Positions 37,098 to 47,495 of a DNA stretch of 64,000 bases are shown one piece after another (within the stretch, counting starts at the first letter, position 1; every line of letters starts with the position of its first letter). This DNA is from Sinorhizobium americanum (GTDB lineage: Bacteria; Pseudomonadota; Alphaproteobacteria; Rhizobiales; Rhizobiaceae): assembly GCF_001651855.1 (NCBI RefSeq), contig NZ_LNQC01000036.1:37397-101396 (forward strand). The letters run 5' to 3'. The position numbers were made by a program, and so were the translations under genes. The notes under the pieces were generated by a model. The model was not told the DNA's origin. It saw nothing but the letters and a program-made list of their open reading frames with translations, and searched no databases.

Positions 37098-39728
37098 ATG
37101 GCTACCGAACGATATAATCCGCGTGACGCCGAACCGCGCTGGCAGCAGGAATGGGATGCGCGCAAGGTCTTCGAGACGAAGAACGACGATCCGCGTGAAA
37201 AATACTACGTGCTCGAGATGTTCCCCTATCCGTCCGGCCGCATCCACATGGGCCATGTGCGCAACTACACGATGGGCGACGTCGTCGCTCGCTACAAGCG
37301 CGCCCGCGGCTTCAACGTGCTGCATCCGATGGGCTGGGACGCCTTCGGCATGCCGGCCGAGAACGCCGCCATGGAGCGCGGCGTCCATCCGGCCGGCTGG
37401 ACTTACCAGAACATCGCCGCGATGAAGGCGCAGCTCAAGGTCATGGGGCTGTCGCTCGACTGGAGCCGCGAATTCGCCACCTGCGATCCGGCCTATTACC
37501 AGCGCCAGCAATATCTCTTCCTCGACTTCCTGGAAAAGGGCCTGGTCTACCGCAAGCAGTCGAAGGTCAACTGGGATCCGATCGACAACACCGTGCTCGC
37601 CAACGAGCAGGTGATCGACGGTCGCGGCTGGCGCTCCGGCGCGCTCGTCGAGCAGCGCGAGCTGACCCAATGGTTCTTCCGCATCACCGATTTCAGCCAG
37701 GACCTGCTCGACTCGCTCGACACGCTGGACCAGTGGCCGGAAAAAGTGCGGCTGATGCAGAAGAACTGGATCGGCCGCTCCGAGGGGCTGTTGCTCCGCT
37801 GGGAGCTCGATCCGGTGACCGTTCCCGGCGAGAGCAGCGAATTGACCGTCTACACGACGCGGCCCGACACGCTCTTCGGCGCCTCCTTCCTGGCGATTTC
37901 CGCCGACCACCCGCTCGCCAGGGAAGCCGCCGCCAAGGATGCGGCGATCGACGCCTTCTGCGAGGAATGCCGGCGCGCCGGCACCTCGCTCGCGGTCCTG
38001 GAAACGACTGAGAAAAAGGGCATCGATACCGGCGTTCGCGCCCGCCACCCGTTCGATTCGAACTGGGAACTGCCCGTCTATGTCGCCAATTTCGTGCTGA
38101 TGGACTATGGCACGGGCGCTATCTTCGGCTGCCCATCCGGCGACCAGCGCGACCTGGATTTCGCCCGCACCTACGGCCTGCCGGTCGTGCCGGTGGTGAT
38201 GCCGAAGGACGCCGATGCCGCGACCTTCGCGATCGGCGACGAAGCCTATGTCGGCGACGGCGTGATGATCAATTCGCGCTTCCTGGATGGGCTCTCCACG
38301 GAAGAGGCCTTCGAGGCGGTCGCCTCGAAGCTCGAAAATGAGACGCTGAACGGCGCTCCGCGCGCGGAGCGCAAGGTGAATTTCCGCCTGCGCGACTGGG
38401 GCATCTCCCGGCAGCGTTATTGGGGCTGCCCCATCCCGGTCATCCATTGCGAGGCTTGCGGCGTCGTTCCGGTGCCGAAGGCGGATCTGCCGGTCACCCT
38501 GCCGCCGGATGTCACCTTCGACAAGCCCGGCAACCCGCTCGACCGGCACCCGACCTGGCGGCATGTCGCCTGCCCTGAATGCGGCAAGGATGCCCGCCGG
38601 GAAACCGACACGATGGACACTTTCGTCGATTCCTCCTGGTACTTCACGCGCTTCACCGCGCCCTGGGAAGACACGCCGACCGATCCGAAGGTCGCCAATC
38701 ACTGGCTGCCGGTCGATCAGTATATCGGCGGCATCGAGCACGCCATCCTGCACCTGCTCTATTCGCGCTTCTTCACCCGGGCGATGAAGGCGACCGGCCA
38801 TGTGGCGCTGGACGAACCGTTCAAGGGGCTGTTCACGCAAGGGATGGTCGTGCACGAGACCTATAGCCGCGGCGAAGGCGCGCAGCGCGAGTGGGTCACG
38901 CCGGCCGAAATCCGCATCGAGGAAATCGACGGCCGCCGCCGCGCGCTCTTGATCGAGACCGGCGAAGAGATCGCCATCGGCTCGATCGAGAAGATGTCGA
39001 AATCCAAGAAGAACGTCGTCGATCCGGACGACATCATCGGCTCCTACGGCGCCGACACGGCACGCTTCTTCGTGCTCTCCGATTCGCCGCCGGACCGCGA
39101 CGTGATCTGGTCCGAGGCGGGCGTCGAAGGCGCTCACCGCTTTGTGCAGCGCGTCTGGCGGCTGGTCGGAGAGGCTGCGGAAAGCCTGCGCGGCGTAAGT
39201 GCTTCGCCGGCTAAAGAAGGGCAAGGGGTCACCATTTCGCAGGCCGCCCATCGTACCCTCCGCTCCGTCGAAGCCGACTACGACAAGCTTGCCTTCAACA
39301 AGGCGGTGGCCCGCATCTACGAACTCGTCAATGTTCTCGCTGCACCGCTGACCCAGGTCGCGTCCGGCAAGGCCGACGAGTCTGTCACCGCTGCGGTCAA
39401 GGATGCAACGACGATCCTGATCGACCTGATCGCGCCGATGATGCCGCATCTGGCGGAAGAGTGCTGGCGCGAGATTGGCGGCGAGGGGCTGATCGCCGAA
39501 CGCCCATGGCCGGCCTTCGACCCGGCGCTCGTCGTCGAGAACGAAATCACCCTGCCGGTGCAGATCAACGGCAAGAAACGCGCCGATTTGACAATCGCGC
39601 GCGACGCAGATCAGAGTACGATCGAAAGCGCCGTCCTCGCACTTGACGCCGTCCAGGCGGCGCTAAACGGTGGCAAACCGAAAAAAATCATCGTCGTGCC
39701 GCAAAGGATCGTCAATGTCGTTGTCTGA
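37098..39728 (+). CDS. leuS: Leucyl-tRNA synthetase
   Basis: An 876-residue class I synthetase. The HIGH-type motif appears as [13 protein letters not shown] near residues 46-58, an editing domain follows ([13 protein letters not shown], about 250), the KMSKS motif is [14 protein letters not shown] near 630, and the C-terminal anticodon and LeuS-specific domains complete it. It charges tRNA-Leu. It heads the + strand group leuS-lptE-holA; its last 14 bases overlap lptE. Confidence 0.98.
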   Translation: MATERYNPRDAEPRWQQEWDARKVFETKNDDPREKYYVLEMFPYPSGRIHMGHVRNYTMGDVVARYKRARGFNVLHPMGWDAFGMPAENAAMERGVHPAGWTYQNIAAMKAQLKVMGLSLDWSREFATCDPAYYQRQQYLFLDFLEKGLVYRKQSKVNWDPIDNTVLANEQVIDGRGWRSGALVEQRELTQWFFRITDFSQDLLDSLDTLDQWPEKVRLMQKNWIGRSEGLLLRWELDPVTVPGESSELTVYTTRPDTLFGASFLAISADHPLAREAAAKDAAIDAFCEECRRAGTSLAVLETTEKKGIDTGVRARHPFDSNWELPVYVANFVLMDYGTGAIFGCPSGDQRDLDFARTYGLPVVPVVMPKDADAATFAIGDEAYVGDGVMINSRFLDGLSTEEAFEAVASKLENETLNGAPRAERKVNFRLRDWGISRQRYWGCPIPVIHCEACGVVPVPKADLPVTLPPDVTFDKPGNPLDRHPTWRHVACPECGKDARRETDTMDTFVDSSWYFTRFTAPWEDTPTDPKVANHWLPVDQYIGGIEHAILHLLYSRFFTRAMKATGHVALDEPFKGLFTQGMVVHETYSRGEGAQREWVTPAEIRIEEIDGRRRALLIETGEEIAIGSIEKMSKSKKNVVDPDDIIGSYGADTARFFVLSDSPPDRDVIWSEAGVEGAHRFVQRVWRLVGEAAESLRGVSASPAKEGQGVTISQAAHRTLRSVEADYDKLAFNKAVARIYELVNVLAAPLTQVASGKADESVTAAVKDATTILIDLIAPMMPHLAEECWREIGGEGLIAERPWPAFDPALVVENEITLPVQINGKKRADLTIARDADQSTIESAVLALDAVQAALNGGKPKKIIVVPQRIVNVVV

Positions 39729-40245
39729 GAAAGCTGGCCTTCGTTCCCGCTACCTTGGCGTGCTTGCCGGCACCTTACTGCTGGCGGCGCTGGCCGGCTG
39801 CCAGGTGCGTCCGCTCTATTCCGACGGCCCGACCGGCGCCACTTCCGCGGCGCTTGCCTCGATCGAGATCGCGGAAGCCGACGACCGCGTCGAGCAGGAA
39901 GTGCGTAATGCATTGATCTTCCTGGCCGCCGGCGGCCAAGGCGAGCCCGTCAACCCGCAATTCCATCTCGCCCTCAATGTTTCGCACCGCACGATGGGTG
40001 TGCTTTACGACGATGCCGAGGATCGCGCAGCCGCGGGCCGCATTGTCGTCAAGGCGGACTACAATCTGACACGGACGGCGACCGGCGAGACCGTGAAGGC
40101 CGGCTATCGCTCGGCCGTCGCGCTCGCCGATTTCCCGGAACAGGAATTCGCCAAGGTCCGGGCCGTGCGCGACGCCGAAAGCCGCGCTGCAAAGGAGCTG
40201 GCGGAACTCATCAGGGCCGATATCGCCGCCGCCCTCGGCCGCTGA
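39715..40245 (+). CDS. lptE: LPS assembly lipoprotein LptE
   Basis: A 176-residue lipoprotein. The N-terminal signal ends in a lipobox LAGC with the acylated Cys29, and VRPLYSDG follows, as in alphaproteobacterial LptE. The body has short beta-strands and [14 protein letters not shown], typical of the DUF/LptE fold. LptE plugs the LptD outer-membrane barrel and delivers lipopolysaccharide to the surface. The start at 39715 overlaps the end of leuS by 14 bases; the synteny leuS-lptE-holA supports the call. Confidence 0.9.
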   Translation: MSLSEKAGLRSRYLGVLAGTLLLAALAGCQVRPLYSDGPTGATSAALASIEIAEADDRVEQEVRNALIFLAAGGQGEPVNPQFHLALNVSHRTMGVLYDDAEDRAAAGRIVVKADYNLTRTATGETVKAGYRSAVALADFPEQEFAKVRAVRDAESRAAKELAELIRADIAAALGR

Positions 40246-40259
40246 AGACCGGTGGTCGG

Positions 40260-41294
40260 ATGAGCGAGGTCAAGTCGCACGAATTCGACAGTTTCTTGAA
40301 CAGAGGCGCGTCGAACTACCGCCTTTTCCTGCTCTACGGTCCCGATCGCGGCCTTGTTTCTGAGCGCGCCACGCAGCTTGCCGGCCGCTCCGGCGTTGCT
40401 CTCGACGATCCGTTTGCCCTCGTCAAGCTCGACGCTTCGGAGCTACAGCAGGGCGCCGGCCGGGTTCTGGACGAGGTCAACGCCATCGGTCTGTTCGGCG
40501 GCGAGAAACTCGTCTGGATCCGCGGCGCCTCGGGCGAGAAGGCGGTCGTCGAGGCCCTGCAAGTCCTCGCCGACAGCCCCTCCGTTGGCAGCACGCTCAT
40601 CATCGAGGCCGGCGATCTCAAGAAGGGGGCGGCGCTCAGGAAGATCGGCGAATCCTCGCGAGCCATCGCCTCGGTCGCCTGCTACAGCGATGATGCTCGC
40701 AGCCTGCATGCCCTGATCGACAAGGAACTCGCCGAGGCGGGTTTGCGCATAAGCCCGGCGGCGCGCGAGCATCTTGTTGACGCGCTCGGCGGCGACCGTA
40801 TCGCCTCGCGCAACGAGCTGCGCAAGCTCGCGCTCTACTGCCTCGGCAAGGATATGGTCGACGAGGAGGATGTCCTCGCCATCATCGGCGATGCCAGCGC
40901 CATTTCTGTCGACGACGCGGTGGATGCGGTGCTCCAAGGTGACGTCGATGCGCTGCTGCACGCCATGAAAAAGATCACCACGTCGAAAACGCCGCCCTTC
41001 CTCGTGCTGCAGGCCTGCCTCCGGCAGTTTCAGCAACTGGACGTGATGCGCGCCGAAATGGACGCGAACGGGCAACAGGCGAGCCAAGTGGTCGCAAGCC
41101 TCGGCCGCGGCCTGCATTTCCGGCGCAAGCCGATCGTCGAGGCGGCGCTGAAACATTGGACCACGCCGGCGATTCGGCGGGAACTCGGCCGGCTTCAGGC
41201 GACCATTTACCAGAGCCGTGCCCGCCAGAGCCTTGAAGAAAGCCTTGTGCTGCAAAACCTGCTGGCAATTGCTATTCAATCGGCACGGCGTTGA
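40260..41294 (+). CDS. holA: DNA polymerase III delta subunit
   Basis: A 344-residue clamp-loader subunit. It begins with YRLFLLYGPDRGLVSERAT, a degenerate Walker-type region. GLFGGEKLVWIRGASGEK follows, then the LRISPAAREHLVDALGGDR and ASRNELRKLALYCLG segments of the domain II-III boundary, and the helical C-terminal collar domain. Delta opens the beta clamp for loading at primed DNA. It follows lptE by 14 bases and ends the operon. Confidence 0.95.
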   Translation: MSEVKSHEFDSFLNRGASNYRLFLLYGPDRGLVSERATQLAGRSGVALDDPFALVKLDASELQQGAGRVLDEVNAIGLFGGEKLVWIRGASGEKAVVEALQVLADSPSVGSTLIIEAGDLKKGAALRKIGESSRAIASVACYSDDARSLHALIDKELAEAGLRISPAAREHLVDALGGDRIASRNELRKLALYCLGKDMVDEEDVLAIIGDASAISVDDAVDAVLQGDVDALLHAMKKITTSKTPPFLVLQACLRQFQQLDVMRAEMDANGQQASQVVASLGRGLHFRRKPIVEAALKHWTTPAIRRELGRLQATIYQSRARQSLEESLVLQNLLAIAIQSARR

Positions 41295-41440
41295 AGCCGC
41301 CGACCGGGATGGTGGGCGCGGCTCTCTATGAACTGAGGGCTACTCTTCAATAAAGCGCAACGCAGTTGCCGTCGCGTCAAGGCAGAGTCGTGCCCGCCCG
41401 CTCAGACAAAGAATGGTCCGGCGTAGGAATGCTCTTGCAG

Positions 41441-41470
41441 GACGGCCGCTCTCCGGCGAGGAGCGCCGTC
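41441..41470 (-). terminator. Weak hairpin after parB
   Basis: GACGG-CGCTC pairs with GAGCG-CCGTC (41441-41470, one bulge each side) immediately downstream of the parB stop. There is no T-run; it lies between convergent holA and parB. Confidence 0.35.
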
Positions 41471-41471
41471 T

Positions 41472-42362
41472 TCAGCGCCGCTCCAGTAACCGGCAGATTT
41501 CTTCGAGCTGATCGAGCGTCTTGTAGGCGATCCTGAGGTGGCCGCCGGAGGCCTTGTGGCTGACGGTAACTTCCAATCCCAGGCTGTCCGACAAGGTACG
41601 CTCGAGCGCCAGCGTATCGGCGTCTTTTTCCTCGCGATGCCGCCCCTTGGCGAAATTGGGGTCGTTCTGCGCCTTGATGTCGTTTTGGGCGAGGCGCTCC
41701 GCTTCGCGCACCGAGAGCCCCTTGGCAACGATCGAACGCGCCAGCGCCACCGGATCGGAGGTCGGCACCAGGGCGCGGGCGTGCCCCGCCGAGAGGCTGC
41801 CATCGGAAAGCATGTCGCGCACCGGCTCCGGCAATTTGAGCAGCCGCAGGCTGTTGGCGACGTGGCTGCGGCTCTTGCCGATGATATCGCCGAGATCGTT
41901 CTGTGTGTAGCCGTGCTCAGCGATCAGCTGCTCGTAACCAAGCGCCTCTTCCAGCGGATTGAGATCGGAGCGCTGGACGTTCTCGACGATGGCGATTTCC
42001 AGCGCCGTCCGATCGTCGACGTCGCGAACGATCACCGGAATCTCGGTGAAACCGGCAAGCTGAGCAGCGCGCCAGCGGCGCTCGCCGGCGATGATCTCGT
42101 AGCGCTCATGACCGACTGTGCGGACGACGACCGGTTGAACGATGCCATGCTGGCGGATCGAGCTCGCCAGATCCTGCAGTTCCGCCTCGTCGAATTGGCG
42201 GCGCGGATTGCGCGGGTTGCGGGAGACGAACTCGATCGGTACGCGCCGGTCGGGATTAACCGGGGTCGTCGGCGCCGTTCCGCTCTGCAACGGCTGATCC
42301 ATCTCGCCGATCAAGGCGGCCAAGCCGCGGCCGAGGCGTCTCTTGGAGCTGTCGTCGTTCAT
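41472..42362 (-). CDS. parB: Chromosome partitioning protein ParB
   Basis: A 296-residue ParB. The N-terminal SKRRLGRGLAALIG is the ParA-stimulating motif. The CTP-binding domain has VQPVVVRT and GERRWRAAQ (residues 93-101, with the arginine patch). A helix-turn-helix near residue 160 (TQNDLGDIIGKSRSHVANSLRLL) reads parS. The C-terminal domain dimerises. It loads at parS sites and spreads as a CTP clamp to organise the origin region. Eight parS-like sites surround the gene in this window. The ATG at 42362 begins the protein; the longer frame upstream is not family-like. Confidence 0.97.
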   Translation of the reverse strand: MNDDSSKRRLGRGLAALIGEMDQPLQSGTAPTTPVNPDRRVPIEFVSRNPRNPRRQFDEAELQDLASSIRQHGIVQPVVVRTVGHERYEIIAGERRWRAAQLAGFTEIPVIVRDVDDRTALEIAIVENVQRSDLNPLEEALGYEQLIAEHGYTQNDLGDIIGKSRSHVANSLRLLKLPEPVRDMLSDGSLSAGHARALVPTSDPVALARSIVAKGLSVREAERLAQNDIKAQNDPNFAKGRHREEKDADTLALERTLSDSLGLEVTVSHKASGGHLRIAYKTLDQLEEICRLLERR

Positions 42363-42393
42363 ACTACACCCGATAATTACGAATCCGAAACAA

Positions 42394-43188
42394 TCACGCA
42401 GCCTTGCGCTGCCGCTCACGCTGGATGACTTCCGAGGCCAACTGCAGATAGGCTTGGCTCCCGGCGCATTTGAGATCATAAAGAATCGCCGGCTTGCCGT
42501 AAGATGGCGCCTCCGAAACGCGGACGTTCCGGGGAATCAAAGTGTGATAGACCTTTTCGCCAAGATGCGTTCTGACGTCGCTGACGACCTGCTGGGCGAG
42601 GTTGTTCCGAGAGTCGAACATTGTCAGCACGATGCCCTGAATATCCAGGCTCGGATTGACGGTACGGCGAACCTGGTCGACCGTCTCTAGAAGCTGGCTC
42701 AAACCCTCAAGCGCGAAGAACTCGCATTGAAGCGGCACAAGCACCGAATGCGCCGCCGCCATGGCATTCATCGTTAGGAGGTTGAAGGAGGGCGGACAAT
42801 CCACCAGAACGTATGAATAGTTGAGTGCCTCAGGCGCCGCAAGCGCCTTGCGCAGTCGGAACACCCGATCGGACTCCCGCGAAATCTCCATTTCTACGCC
42901 GAGAAGATCCATGGTCGACGGGACAATGGCGAGATTCGGCACGGCCGTCCCCTGAGCGATCTCCCCGATCGAATGGCTCCCCATCATCAACTCGTAGGAG
43001 GACAAATGCCTGTCGCGCCGCTGGATGCCCAGTCCGGTGCTGGCGTTTCCCTGCGGATCGAGATCGACGATCAAGACTCTTTCGCCGATAGCCGCCAGTG
43101 CGGTCGCGAGGTTGATTGCGGTGGTCGTCTTGCCGACGCCGCCCTTCTGATTGGCAATGGTGATAATCCGATTCTTTGGGCCAAACAT
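42394..43188 (-). CDS. parA: Chromosome partitioning ATPase ParA
   Basis: A 264-residue Walker-type ATPase. The deviant Walker A KGGVGKTTTAINLATAL has its signature lysine at K15 and catalytic lysine at K20, DLDPQGNASTG is A', and VDCPPSFNLLTMNAM is Walker B. It forms the gradient that moves ParB-parS complexes. The start is either ATG 43188 or a GTG at 43206 that overlaps the rsmG stop; both keep the reading frame. The gene is last but one in the mnmE-mnmG-rsmG-parA-parB group. Confidence 0.97.
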   Translation of the reverse strand: MFGPKNRIITIANQKGGVGKTTTAINLATALAAIGERVLIVDLDPQGNASTGLGIQRRDRHLSSYELMMGSHSIGEIAQGTAVPNLAIVPSTMDLLGVEMEISRESDRVFRLRKALAAPEALNYSYVLVDCPPSFNLLTMNAMAAAHSVLVPLQCEFFALEGLSQLLETVDQVRRTVNPSLDIQGIVLTMFDSRNNLAQQVVSDVRTHLGEKVYHTLIPRNVRVSEAPSYGKPAILYDLKCAGSQAYLQLASEVIQRERQRKAA

Positions 43189-43202
43189 GCTTCGCTCGCC
43201 TA

Positions 43203-43844
43203 TCACTTCGTCCGACGTGAAAGATTTGCAACCTCGAGCACCACCGAATCCGGCTCGACGACACTTGCATGTTTTACCAGATCGAATTGAAAGCGGCTAA
43301 TCGCTTTATCAACTTCCGTTTGATAATCCCGGCCTTTGTGAAAGAAAGCGACAGCTTTGGCGTCCTCTTGAAGCATCCACGGTGCGCAATAGTCCAGCAG
43401 TTGGGTCAAATCGGCAAGCGCACGTGCGGAAATTGCGTCGCAGCGGGGAATGAGGGAGGGGGCTTGCTCGATCCTAATCGGATGAACCGAACCTCGCGCG
43501 CCCGTTTCGTTGAGAGCGACGCGCAGAAAGGCCGCTTTCTTGTTGTTGCTTTCGACGAGATGGACCCAGCCTTCGGGGAATTCCGACAGGCAAATGGCGG
43601 TGATCACACCCGGGAAGCCGCCGCCACTGCCAAGATCCACCCACGTCTTGGGCGAAGGAGACAGCTGAAAGACCTGCAGACTGTCGAGGACATGGCGCTG
43701 CCAAAGATCCTCAATCGTAGACGGAGCCACGAGGTTAATCGACTTCGCCCACTTCTGAAAAAGCCCGGCGAAATGCTCCAGTTTTTCGAGCGTTTCACGT
43801 GAAACACGCAACGCTTTCATGCGCTCGGCAGGACTCGCGTTCAT
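43203..43844 (-). CDS. rsmG: 16S rRNA m7G527 methyltransferase
   Basis: A 213-residue RsmG (formerly GidB). The SAM site is [15 protein letters not shown] near residue 70, [19 protein letters not shown] follows, and [16 protein letters not shown] closes the domain. It methylates G527 of 16S rRNA; loss gives low-level streptomycin resistance in other bacteria. Its start overlaps the mnmG stop (ATGA), and its own stop overlaps a GTG start candidate of parA. A parS site is embedded in codons 13-18. Confidence 0.96.
   Translation of the reverse strand: MNASPAERMKALRVSRETLEKLEHFAGLFQKWAKSINLVAPSTIEDLWQRHVLDSLQVFQLSPSPKTWVDLGSGGGFPGVITAICLSEFPEGWVHLVESNNKKAAFLRVALNETGARGSVHPIRIEQAPSLIPRCDAISARALADLTQLLDYCAPWMLQEDAKAVAFFHKGRDYQTEVDKAISRFQFDLVKHASVVEPDSVVLEVANLSRRTK
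43791..43806. other. parS: parS site 4, within rsmG 5' coding region
   Basis: CGTTTCACGTGAAACA matches 15 of 16 consensus bases, with a perfect 14-base palindrome core GTTTCACGTGAAAC. On the minus strand it encodes RVSRETL of RsmG. It is about 1.5 kb from the parB start. Confidence 0.8.
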
Positions 43845-45727
43845 TGTGCCGCACGCCCCGCAGCCAACACGCAGCGCTCCTGCCGCCGCAGCCAGGACAG
43901 CAGCAACGACACGGCCGCGGGCGTCATGCCATCGACCTTCATCGCCTGCGCCAAATTGCGCGGCCGCTGCTGCGCCAGCTTCTGCTTCAGCTCGTTGGAG
44001 AGCCCCGGCAAGTGGCTATAGTCAAAGTCCTCCGGAATCGATGCACTCTCTTCTCGCCGAATTCCGGCGATGTCTGCCGCCTGGCGCTCCATATAGACGG
44101 CGTAAGCGGCATCGATCTCCAGCGCTTCGGTGACGCGCCGATCAATGTCTTCCAGCTGCGGCCACAGGAGTTTCAGCCCGTCGATCGTCTGATCGGGATA
44201 GGAAAGGACGTCAAAGGCCGAGCGCCGCTGGCCGTCCTGATTGAGATTGAGGCCGAACCGCTTTCCCTCGGTCGGCGTCACCGACAGCGATTGCAGGAGT
44301 GCGCGGCCGTTCTCATAGGCGTGCCTCCAGGACTCGAACCGGGCTCGCCGCGCGTGCCCGACGCAACCGAGTCCGATGCCGACGGGCGTCAGGCGCATGT
44401 CGGCATTGTCGGCCCTGAGCGACAGTCTATACTCGGCCCGAGAGGTGAACATCCGATAGGGCTCGGTGATTCCGCGCGACGTCAGATCATCGATCATCAC
44501 GCCGATATAAGAGTCTGTCCGACTGAAGACGACGGGTTCTCGGCCCATTGCCGCCAACGCAGCGTTGACGCCAGCGACAAGGCCCTGCGCCCCGGCTTCT
44601 TCATAGCCGGTCGTGCCATTGATCTGACCCGCCAGGAAGAGACCGGGCATTTTGCGGACCGCCAGCGACAACCTGAGCTCGCGCGGATCCACATGATCAT
44701 ACTCGATGGCGTAGCCGGGCTGAAGGATTGCCACATCCTCAAGACCGGGTATCGTCCGGATGAAGGCGTCCTGAACATCCTCCGGCAAGGAGGTCGAGAT
44801 ACCATTGGGATAGACGGTGTCATCGTCCAGGCCTTCGGGTTCGAGGAAGATCTGGTGACCGTCCCGTTCGCCGAAGCGGACGATCTTATCTTCGATCGAC
44901 GGGCAGTAGCGCGGGCCGACCCCCTCGATCTGGCCGGAATACATGGCCGAGCGGTGAATGTTTTCGGCAATGATCTTGTGCGTCGCATCGGTCGTGCGAG
45001 TGACGCCGCAATCGATCTGGTGATTGACGATCGCGTCGGTCATGAAGGAGAAGGGCACCGGCTGCTCGTCCGGGCCCTGCCGGCCGATGCGGTCCCAGTC
45101 GATCGTCCGGCCATCCAGCCGCGCCGGCGTGCCCGTCTTCAACCGTCCGAGCTTCAGGCCAAAGCGGGAGAGCGTTTCCGACAGGCCAAGCGATGGCTCT
45201 TCGCCAACACGCCCCGCCGGAATCTTGCGATCACCAATATGAATGAGGCCCTTCAGGAACGTACCGGTGGTCAGCACCACCGAGGCAGCCCGAAAACCTC
45301 TTCCATCCTTCATGATCACGCCGGTAACGGCGTCACCTTCGGTCAGGAGATCAAAAGCGTCACCTTCAATAACGGTGAGATTGCCAATCGCGCTAATCTC
45401 CCGCTGCATCGCCTCGCGATAGAGCCGGCGATCCGCCTGAGTGCGCGGGCCCCTGACCGCGGGCCCCTTGCGCCGGTTGAGCAGCCGGAACTGGATGCCG
45501 GCCGCATCGGCGACGCGCCCCATCAGCCCGTCGAGGGCGTCGATCTCCCGAACCAGGTGCCCCTTGCCGAGGCCGCCGATCGCCGGGTTACAGGACATCA
45601 CCCCGATCGTCTCGATTTTATGGGTGACCAGAGCCGTCCGGGCGCCAAGCCGCGCCGCCGCCGAAGCGGCTTCACAGCCGGCATGACCGCCGCCAATCAC
45701 GATGACATCATAGCTCGTCATAGACAC
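43841..45727 (-). CDS. mnmG: tRNA uridine-5-carboxymethylaminomethyl modification enzyme MnmG
   Basis: A 628-residue FAD enzyme (formerly GidA). The dinucleotide motif [18 protein letters not shown] begins near residue 11, [23 protein letters not shown] is the family signature, and [11 protein letters not shown] and [20 protein letters not shown] follow. With MnmE it installs the cmnm5 group at wobble U34 of several tRNAs. It is next to mnmE, rsmG and parAB near the origin, the classical gid arrangement. Confidence 0.97.
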   Translation of the reverse strand: MSMTSYDVIVIGGGHAGCEAASAAARLGARTALVTHKIETIGVMSCNPAIGGLGKGHLVREIDALDGLMGRVADAAGIQFRLLNRRKGPAVRGPRTQADRRLYREAMQREISAIGNLTVIEGDAFDLLTEGDAVTGVIMKDGRGFRAASVVLTTGTFLKGLIHIGDRKIPAGRVGEEPSLGLSETLSRFGLKLGRLKTGTPARLDGRTIDWDRIGRQGPDEQPVPFSFMTDAIVNHQIDCGVTRTTDATHKIIAENIHRSAMYSGQIEGVGPRYCPSIEDKIVRFGERDGHQIFLEPEGLDDDTVYPNGISTSLPEDVQDAFIRTIPGLEDVAILQPGYAIEYDHVDPRELRLSLAVRKMPGLFLAGQINGTTGYEEAGAQGLVAGVNAALAAMGREPVVFSRTDSYIGVMIDDLTSRGITEPYRMFTSRAEYRLSLRADNADMRLTPVGIGLGCVGHARRARFESWRHAYENGRALLQSLSVTPTEGKRFGLNLNQDGQRRSAFDVLSYPDQTIDGLKLLWPQLEDIDRRVTEALEIDAAYAVYMERQAADIAGIRREESASIPEDFDYSHLPGLSNELKQKLAQQRPRNLAQAMKVDGMTPAAVSLLLSWLRRQERCVLAAGRAAQ

Positions 45728-45775
45728 TCCCGTGCGATCGGGTTTTGATTGTTAATTCGCCGCATCTGTCAAGGA

Positions 45776-45791
45776 GGTTTCACGTGAAACG
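45776..45791. other. parS: parS site 5, mnmE-mnmG intergenic
   Basis: GGTTTCACGTGAAACG contains the perfect 14-base core GTTTCACGTGAAAC and differs from the 16-base consensus only at both ends. It lies in the 89-base gap between mnmE and mnmG. Confidence 0.8.
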
Positions 45792-45816
45792 AGATTGAAC
45801 TCGCTGCGCCCCCGCC

Positions 45817-47136
45817 TCACTTGCCGATACAGAACTCCGAGAATATCACGTCGAGCAGGTTCTCGACATCGACGCGACCGGTGACCCTTCCGAGCGCGTC
45901 GCCGGCGACGCGCAATTGCTCCGCCTGCAGATCGAGGCCCGTGGTGGCCAAGGCGCGCGCCAGCGCGACACTTGCCTGCTTTAGGCAGTCCACATGACGC
46001 TTTCTTGACGGAATGGCAAGTGACGTGCGCCCGGCGAGATCCGGCAGGTGCTCTGTGACCCTATCCAGCAAATCGCCGATGCCGTCGCCGGTCTTCGTCG
46101 ACAGTAACACATCCGCCTGTCCCGCCTGCCAACTCGCCGCGTTTCGGTCGATCTTGGTAGCGACCCGGATAATCGGAACATCGGCAGCAATCGCCTCGTT
46201 CCAAACAAAACCATCCGGTTTTTCCGATAGCAACAGGAGCAAATCGGCGTGTCCGATAACTTCCCGTGCCCGGCGGATGCCCTCGCGCTCGACGACCTCG
46301 TCCGTCTCTCTGAGCCCGGCCGTATCGAATAGCTTAACTGAGAATCCGGCTAAGGAAAGATCGACCGAGATGACGTCGCGGGTCGTGCCGGCGATTTCCG
46401 TTACGATGGCAATGTCCCGTTTCGCCAGCGCGTTGAGCAGGCTGGACTTGCCGGCATTCGGCTCGCCGGCAATGACGATCTTCAGCCCGTCGCGAATGAT
46501 CTCGGCCAGGCCGGCCTGTCCTATATGGGCGTCGATCTCCGTCTGAAGCTTCTCGACATCCCTCCAGATCGTGACGCTGACGGAGCCCGGGACATCCTCT
46601 TCATCGGCAAAGTCGAGTTCCGCCTCGATCATCGCGCGCGCATGGGTCAGGCGTCGCGCCCAGCCCTGGTAGAGAGCCGATTGACCGCCACTCGCCTGTT
46701 CGATCGCCAGGCGACGCTGCATTTCGGTTTCGGCCGAGATCAGGTCGGCCAGTCCCTCGACCTCGACGAGGTCCAGCTTGCCGTTCTGAAAAGCGCGCCG
46801 CGAGAATTCGCCGGCGTCGGCGTGCCGCAATCCATCGAGCTCGGCAAGCGCCTCGAGGACGGCATGCACGACGGCACGCCCGCCATGCAACTGCAGTTCG
46901 CAGCAATCTTCGCCGGTAAATGAGGCCGGTCCGGGAAAATAGATCACCAGGCCGGTATCGAGCATCTCACCGTTTCGAGTCCGAATCGTTCGCAGCGAAG
47001 CTGTGCGCGGTTTCGGCAGGGCGCCGCAAAGCTGCGCGATCGTACCGGCCGTCGCCGGTCCGCTGATACGGATGACGGCAACCCCGGCGGGCAGGGCGCC
47101 GCTGGAGAGCGCGTAAATGGTATCCGTGAGCTGCAT
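45817..47136 (-). CDS. mnmE: tRNA modification GTPase MnmE
   Basis: A 439-residue protein. The N-terminal tetrahydrofolate-binding domain starts DTIYALSSGALPAGVAVIRISG. An inserted G domain has G1 GEPNAGKSSLLN near residue 222 and DTAGLRETDE as G3. The C-terminus ends FCIGK, the diagnostic C-x-G-K motif. With MnmG it modifies tRNA wobble uridine. The start at 47136 is chosen by family N-terminus; an upstream in-frame start would add 19 unrelated residues. Confidence 0.96.
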   Translation of the reverse strand: MQLTDTIYALSSGALPAGVAVIRISGPATAGTIAQLCGALPKPRTASLRTIRTRNGEMLDTGLVIYFPGPASFTGEDCCELQLHGGRAVVHAVLEALAELDGLRHADAGEFSRRAFQNGKLDLVEVEGLADLISAETEMQRRLAIEQASGGQSALYQGWARRLTHARAMIEAELDFADEEDVPGSVSVTIWRDVEKLQTEIDAHIGQAGLAEIIRDGLKIVIAGEPNAGKSSLLNALAKRDIAIVTEIAGTTRDVISVDLSLAGFSVKLFDTAGLRETDEVVEREGIRRAREVIGHADLLLLLSEKPDGFVWNEAIAADVPIIRVATKIDRNAASWQAGQADVLLSTKTGDGIGDLLDRVTEHLPDLAGRTSLAIPSRKRHVDCLKQASVALARALATTGLDLQAEQLRVAGDALGRVTGRVDVENLLDVIFSEFCIGK

Positions 47137-47189
47137 CGGTTTGTTCAATCCAGTGAGCGCACAGGTCGAAACCGCGCGCCGCCTCGGCG

Positions 47190-47315
47190 TCATCTATCTG
47201 TGTAGAGGTTGTCGAGCCGCCTCTGGGCGAGCTCTATCTCCCGACGCTGGAACAGATTGCGGCTGTCGGCATAGGGGTTGCGCAGACTTATGCATGTCTG
47301 CGCGCCGGAATGCAA
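47190..47315 (-). CDS. Possible small ORF or gene remnant upstream of mnmE, 41 residues
   Basis: Starting from a TTG at 47315 (no ATG in frame), this frame contains SLRNPYADSRNLFQRRE followed by an Arg/Glu/Leu-rich helix IELAQRRLDNLYTDR and TGA at 47190. About three quarters of its last 31 codons end in G or C, like the real genes around. No clear ribosome binding site is present. It may be a conserved small protein with a non-ATG start or the tail of a decayed gene. Confidence 0.3.
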   Translation of the reverse strand: MHSGAQTCISLRNPYADSRNLFQRREIELAQRRLDNLYTDR

Positions 47316-47357
47316 GCATGGTGGGGTGCTGCGGCGTCCCCGCGGAAGCGGCCGCAC

Positions 47358-47373
47358 TGTTTCACGTGAATCA
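47358..47373. other. parS: parS site 6, rho-mnmE intergenic
   Basis: TGTTTCACGTGAATCA matches 15 of 16 consensus bases. Confidence 0.75.
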
Positions 47374-47440
47374 CCGCCGTGTCACGGAAGCCGAAGGTGG
47401 TCACTCGTTGCTCACACGAGTCCAGCTGAAGATTGGATAG

Positions 47441-47470
47441 AAAAAGGCGGGATCCGCAAATCCCGCCTCA
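47441..47470 (-). terminator. Terminator of rho
   Basis: GGCGGGA (47446-47452) pairs with TCCCGCC (47461-47467). On the minus strand the stem is followed by TTTTT, 25 bases after the rho stop. Confidence 0.75.
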
Positions 47471-47495
47471 TGAAAAAGAGTCGTCGCAGAGTCGA

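Larger units (their letters stand above)
47137..47495. other. 359-base rho-mnmE gap with parS and a possible small ORF
   Basis: The gap holds the rho terminator at its right end, parS site 6, and a minus-strand frame with coding-like codon use that ends just upstream of mnmE. I see no further gene or RNA. Confidence 0.6.

Noticed and set aside
37014..39449. Minus-strand open frame of about 810 codons opposite leuS
   Set aside because: leuS is intact on the other strand with all family motifs; the antisense product matches no fold I know and is Arg/Ala/Gly-biased.
43799..45748. Plus-strand frame of about 650 codons opposite mnmG
   Set aside because: mnmG is intact with its FAD motif and family signatures; the antisense frame has no coding evidence.
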